From: an uncultured Lachnospiraceae bacterium
Lineage (GTDB): Bacteria > Bacillota > Clostridia > Lachnospirales > Lachnospiraceae
DNA length: 15,760 bases
Assembly: GCA_900551235.1 (NCBI GenBank)
Contig: URUU01000047.1
Span: forward strand, 1 to 15,760
Direction: 5' to 3'
Position 1 is the stretch's first letter. Every line of letters starts with the position of its first letter. A program made the position numbers and the translations under genes. Below are positions 14,695 to 15,760 of the stretch, one piece after another. The notes below the pieces were generated by a model. That model saw only the letters and a program-made list of their open reading frames with translations. It was not told the DNA's origin and ran no database searches.

Positions 14695-14713
14695 CATTGT
14701 CCAGTGGACAATG
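14695..14713. repeat. REP-like perfect palindrome CATTGTCC-AGT-GGACAATG
   Basis: Two perfect 8-bp arms enclose a 3-nt loop AGT. The same loop and flanking CC/GG occur in the structured element (GTGCC-AGT-GGCAC at 14450-14462). It stands 210 bp upstream of a RAYT-like gene, the typical setting of REP palindromes. The right arm also supplies a -35-like TGGACA (14705-14710), placed 16 bp before TAGTAT (14727-14732), so it may overlap that gene's promoter. The rest of the gap (14733-14922) holds only weak hairpins such as ACACAGA/TCTGTGT near 14790-14825. Confidence 0.55.
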
Positions 14714-14922
14714 GTCATATTTTTTATAGTATAAAAGAGTGACACGATTTGCGAACTTTTACCGGAAAAATGGGTACAAAAAAGAGACCACACAGAAAAA
14801 GCAGGAAGAAAGTACTTATCTGTGTCATAGAAGAAAAACAGATTGCAATGTTTGAATTGCTATAGTAAGGTAAATGCACGGCACAGCAATCCTACAGTGC
14901 CGGCATGAGGGAGGAAAGAATT

Positions 14923-15543
14923 ATGTATATTCAGGAAAAAGAAAGTCCAAATCACAAACCTATCTATCAGCAGATCTGCTGCATCATTTTCAGAGAATCC
15001 AGTTCTGGTCCGGTTTTCGGCAATGAAATTGAAAAAAAGCATTTCCTGGATATACTCCTGAATGCAATAAAGAATAAAAGCGTAAGAGTTTATGCGTATT
15101 GCGTTCTGGATGAAACAGGCTATATTCTGATGTCGGCAAAAACGGAACAGATCATGTCAGAAATTATGAACCGTGTCAGAGAAGATTTTGCCGTTTACTA
15201 TAACAAACGCTTTCCGGGAAGCAGCGCAGCGTTCGAATATGAGTTTCAATGGCTTGAACTCTGCAAAAGTGAGCAACTGATACAGGCATGTATAGAACTG
15301 CATTTGCTGCCGGTAAGACATGGATATGCAAAACAGGAACAAGATTACTGGTGGAGCAGCTTAAAAGAATACATGCTGAAATATCGTTCTGGTATCATAT
15401 ATCCGGAAATTCTGCTGAAAAGGCTGGATCTCAATGCCAGAGGTGCCGTTCGGAAAATGAAAACACTTCATAGAAAAAGAGGATATCCGGGAATGCCAAA
15501 ACAGCTTCCATATAATACAAACGTTTCAGAAAAGAAAAAGTGA
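14923..15543 (+). CDS. REP-associated (RAYT) Y1-transposase-like protein without its HUH motif
   Basis: A 206-residue protein with the layout of TnpA-REP/IS200-like Y1 transposases: an N-terminal strand IYQQICCIIFRE (14-25), the helix KKHFLDILLNAIKNKSVRVYAYC (39-60), then MNRVREDFAVYYNKRF, and the C-terminal signature IELHLLPVRHGYAKQEQDYWWSSLKEYM (124-151), which parallels IHLNPVRAG...PWSSYRAYL of RAYTs. The catalytic HUH segment, normally PNHVHLL directly after AYC, here reads DETGYIL (63-69), with Thr65 and Tyr67 at the two histidine positions. Metal binding and strand cleavage should be lost. The frame is nevertheless open and full length, which suggests a retained DNA-binding role or a very recent loss. 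The ATG at 14923 follows GGGAGG by 9 nt; the upstream ATG at 14905 lies within that ribosome binding site's leader and has none itself. Nearby palindromes are possible binding sites. Confidence 0.78.
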   Translation: MYIQEKESPNHKPIYQQICCIIFRESSSGPVFGNEIEKKHFLDILLNAIKNKSVRVYAYCVLDETGYILMSAKTEQIMSEIMNRVREDFAVYYNKRFPGSSAAFEYEFQWLELCKSEQLIQACIELHLLPVRHGYAKQEQDYWWSSLKEYMLKYRSGIIYPEILLKRLDLNARGAVRKMKTLHRKRGYPGMPKQLPYNTNVSEKKK

Positions 15544-15640
15544 CGCGAAAAATAAAAAAATTTTAAAAAGTGCATAAAATGTAGAAAAAAAGGGAATAAA
15601 AAGAAAAAAATAAAAAAAACAAAAAAATTGAAAAAAGGTG
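15544..15640. other. A-rich tract upstream of the tRNA-Val promoter
   Basis: About 97 bp made up of roughly 70 to 75 percent A, with repeated runs of five to eight A residues spaced by one or two other bases. It begins right after the transposase-like gene and ends at the -35 of the tRNA promoter. Phased A tracts bend DNA, and A-rich sequence at -40 to -60 acts as an UP element for stable RNA promoters. No terminator hairpin is visible in it. Confidence 0.6.
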
Positions 15641-15670
15641 TTGACATTTTACAGCGATCCGTATTATAAT
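15641..15670 (+). promoter_or_regulatory. Promoter of a tRNA operon beginning with tRNA-Val
   Basis: Both hexamers are perfect consensus: TTGACA (15641-15646) and TATAAT (15665-15670), separated by 18 bp. Transcription should start near 15677, about 36 nt before the tRNA. The leader can form a GCAGT/ACTGC hairpin. More tRNA or rRNA genes probably follow beyond the window. Confidence 0.93.
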
Positions 15671-15712
15671 AGCGAAGCAGTCAAGCAATGAACTGCGAAA
15701 CAAAAACGACAT

Positions 15713-15760
15713 GGGATCTTAGCTCAGCTGGGAGAGCATCTGCCTTACAAGCAGAGGGTC
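15713..15760 (+). tRNA. tRNA-Val (anticodon TAC), 3' part beyond the window
   Basis: The first 48 nt of a tRNA: acceptor 5' strand GGGATCT, then TA, the D arm GCTC-AGCTGGGA-GAGC, A26, and the anticodon arm TCTGC-CTTACAA-GCAGA with anticodon TAC, followed by the start of the variable loop (GGGTC). The D and anticodon stems pair perfectly. The window ends before the T arm. Confidence 0.93.

Noticed and set aside
1..15760. CRISPR array or intact insertion sequence
   Set aside because: No regularly spaced direct repeats, no intact catalytic transposase and no target duplications were seen.

Overview
The window looks like a chromosomal segment of a low-to-moderate GC Gram-positive anaerobe in the class Clostridia, most likely family Lachnospiraceae (Blautia/Ruminococcus/Dorea-like). 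This is inferred from the single-chain PurL, the paired radical SAM/DUF4130 DNA-repair genes, the ECF-type vitamin S component beside coaX, AGGAGG-type ribosome binding sites and clean sigma-A promoters. I cannot name the species.

Layout. Positions 49-633 (minus) hold the wreck of a membrane/GAF/GGDEF diguanylate cyclase gene. A lone tRNA-Trp (minus, 689-759) follows, with its own promoter and terminator. From 910 to 3806 lies a divergent coenzyme A locus: an ECF transporter S component and type III pantothenate kinase (coaX) read leftward, and coaBC reads rightward with a small unknown gene behind it. The two transcripts start from back-to-back promoters about 30 bp apart. An Nbp35/Mrp-type Fe-S carrier ATPase (4262-5119) follows and ends at a strong terminator.

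Next is a two-gene putative DNA repair operon (5306-7437): a radical SAM protein with a helix-hairpin-helix, translationally coupled to a DUF4130 protein. A perfect GAAC-N4-GTTC SOS box sits just downstream of the promoter -10, with a one-mismatch copy upstream of the -35. A small HPr-fold protein without the phosphocarrier histidine but with the regulatory serine (Crh-like) has its own promoter and terminator. It is followed by a DinG/XPD-type Fe-S helicase with an N-terminal PD-(D/E)XK nuclease domain, and then by purL (1269 aa, glutaminase fused).

The roughly 600 bp after purL are the most unusual part. Three bases after the stop codon comes a roughly 250-nt, densely base-paired element. 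It is closed by a long imperfect terminal inverted repeat, contains at least four internal hairpins and is followed by a terminator, so it is probably a structured non-coding RNA or a mobile repeat encoding one. Further palindromes lead into a Y1/HUH-transposase-like gene of the REP-associated (RAYT) kind that has lost both histidines of its HUH motif. The window ends with a very A-rich tract, a near-perfect promoter and the 5' part of a tRNA-Val gene.
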